Source: Parvibaculum sp.
Lineage (GTDB): Bacteria; Pseudomonadota; Alphaproteobacteria; Parvibaculales; Parvibaculaceae
Reading direction: 5' to 3'
Length of the DNA stretch: 5,029 bases
Assembly (NCBI GenBank): GCA_020062605.1
Contig: JAGUWA010000397.1
Span: forward strand, 1 to 5,029
The notes beneath the pieces are model-generated. The model was given only the letters and a program-made list of their open reading frames with translations, was not told where the DNA came from and made no database searches. Both the position numbers and the translations under genes were made by a program. Below are positions 4,793 to 5,029 of the stretch, in pieces (position 1 is the first letter of the stretch; each line of letters begins with the position of its first letter).

Positions 4793-5029
4793 ATGTCCCT
4801 CCCGCAAACCATGCGCGCCATGCTGCTCGATGCGCCGGGAAAGCCGCTTCGCCTCGCGCGGATACCCGTGCCGCAGGCCGGTCCCGGCGAGGTTTTGGTG
4901 AAGGTCGAGGCCTGCGGCGTCTGCCGCACCGATCTTCATGTCGTCGACGGCGAACTGCCCGATCCGAAGCTCCCCCTCGTGCCCGGCCATGAGATCGTCG
5001 GCCGCGTCGCCGCGCTGGGCGAAGGCGTC
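4793..5029 (+). CDS. Zinc-dependent alcohol dehydrogenase, 5' part (runs off the window)
   Basis: The first 79 codons of a medium-chain, zinc-dependent alcohol dehydrogenase, a family that oxidises alcohols or reduces aldehydes with NAD(P). The start MSLPQTMRAMLLDAPGKPLR leads into the GroES-like catalytic domain. The ligands of the catalytic zinc are visible: Cys44 in ACGVCRTDLH (40-49), and His66 with Glu67 in PGHEIVGRV (64-72), which fits the zinc-ADH signature G-H-E-x(2)-G-x(5)-G. The structural-zinc cysteines and the nucleotide-binding fold lie beyond 5029. The ATG at 4793 is chosen over the in-frame ATGs at 4811 and 4820 because AAAGGAG (4779-4785) lies seven bases before it. Upstream is repeat sequence, so its promoter must lie in the repeat or in 4720-4778. 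The precise substrate cannot be inferred from this part. Confidence 0.9.
   Translation, partial: MSLPQTMRAMLLDAPGKPLRLARIPVPQAGPGEVLVKVEACGVCRTDLHVVDGELPDPKLPLVPGHEIVGRVAALGEGV

Overview
The window looks like part of a chromosome from a high-GC alphaproteobacterium, probably of the Rhizobiales/Parvibaculum-like type. This is inferred from the strong G/C preference at third codon positions, the gene families present and the style of the dispersed palindromic repeats; no rRNA or other taxonomic marker is present.

Positions 1-1904 carry two biotin-synthesis genes in tandem on the + strand: bioF (7-keto-8-aminopelargonate synthase) and bioD (dethiobiotin synthetase). A C/G-rich hairpin lies between them. 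They meet, with only 3 bases between stop codons, a convergent run of - strand genes. That run, in order of transcription, is the 3' remnant of alkA (3-methyladenine glycosylase), an apparently intact ogt (O6-alkylguanine-DNA methyltransferase), a 59-residue membrane protein with the phospholipase D N-terminal-type (PLDc_N) fold, and a 96-residue DUF4282-type membrane protein. Ogt and AlkA both repair alkylated bases, so the remnant next to ogt suggests a former alkA-ogt operon that has lost most of alkA.

Positions 3373-4792 form an unstable accessory patch. It holds two direct copies (156/162 identical) of a 162-bp palindromic repeat with 24-bp inverted ends, at least three short pieces of the left end of that repeat, a small DUF559 PD-(D/E)XK-type nuclease gene, a truncated IS481-type insertion sequence, the orphan 3' end of what looks like a transporter gene, and a second, unrelated dispersed repeat built on CTCCGTG/CTCTGCG units. 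The decayed alkA stands at the left edge of this patch. The DUF559 gene lies between repeat sequences on both sides.

From 4793 the sequence returns to a normal high-GC gene: the first 79 codons of a zinc-dependent alcohol dehydrogenase, with a good ribosome binding site.

The best candidate for something under-described is the pairing of the palindromic repeat with the DUF559 nuclease gene. It resembles the association of REP sequences with RAYT transposases in outline, but from this one window it is only a hypothesis.
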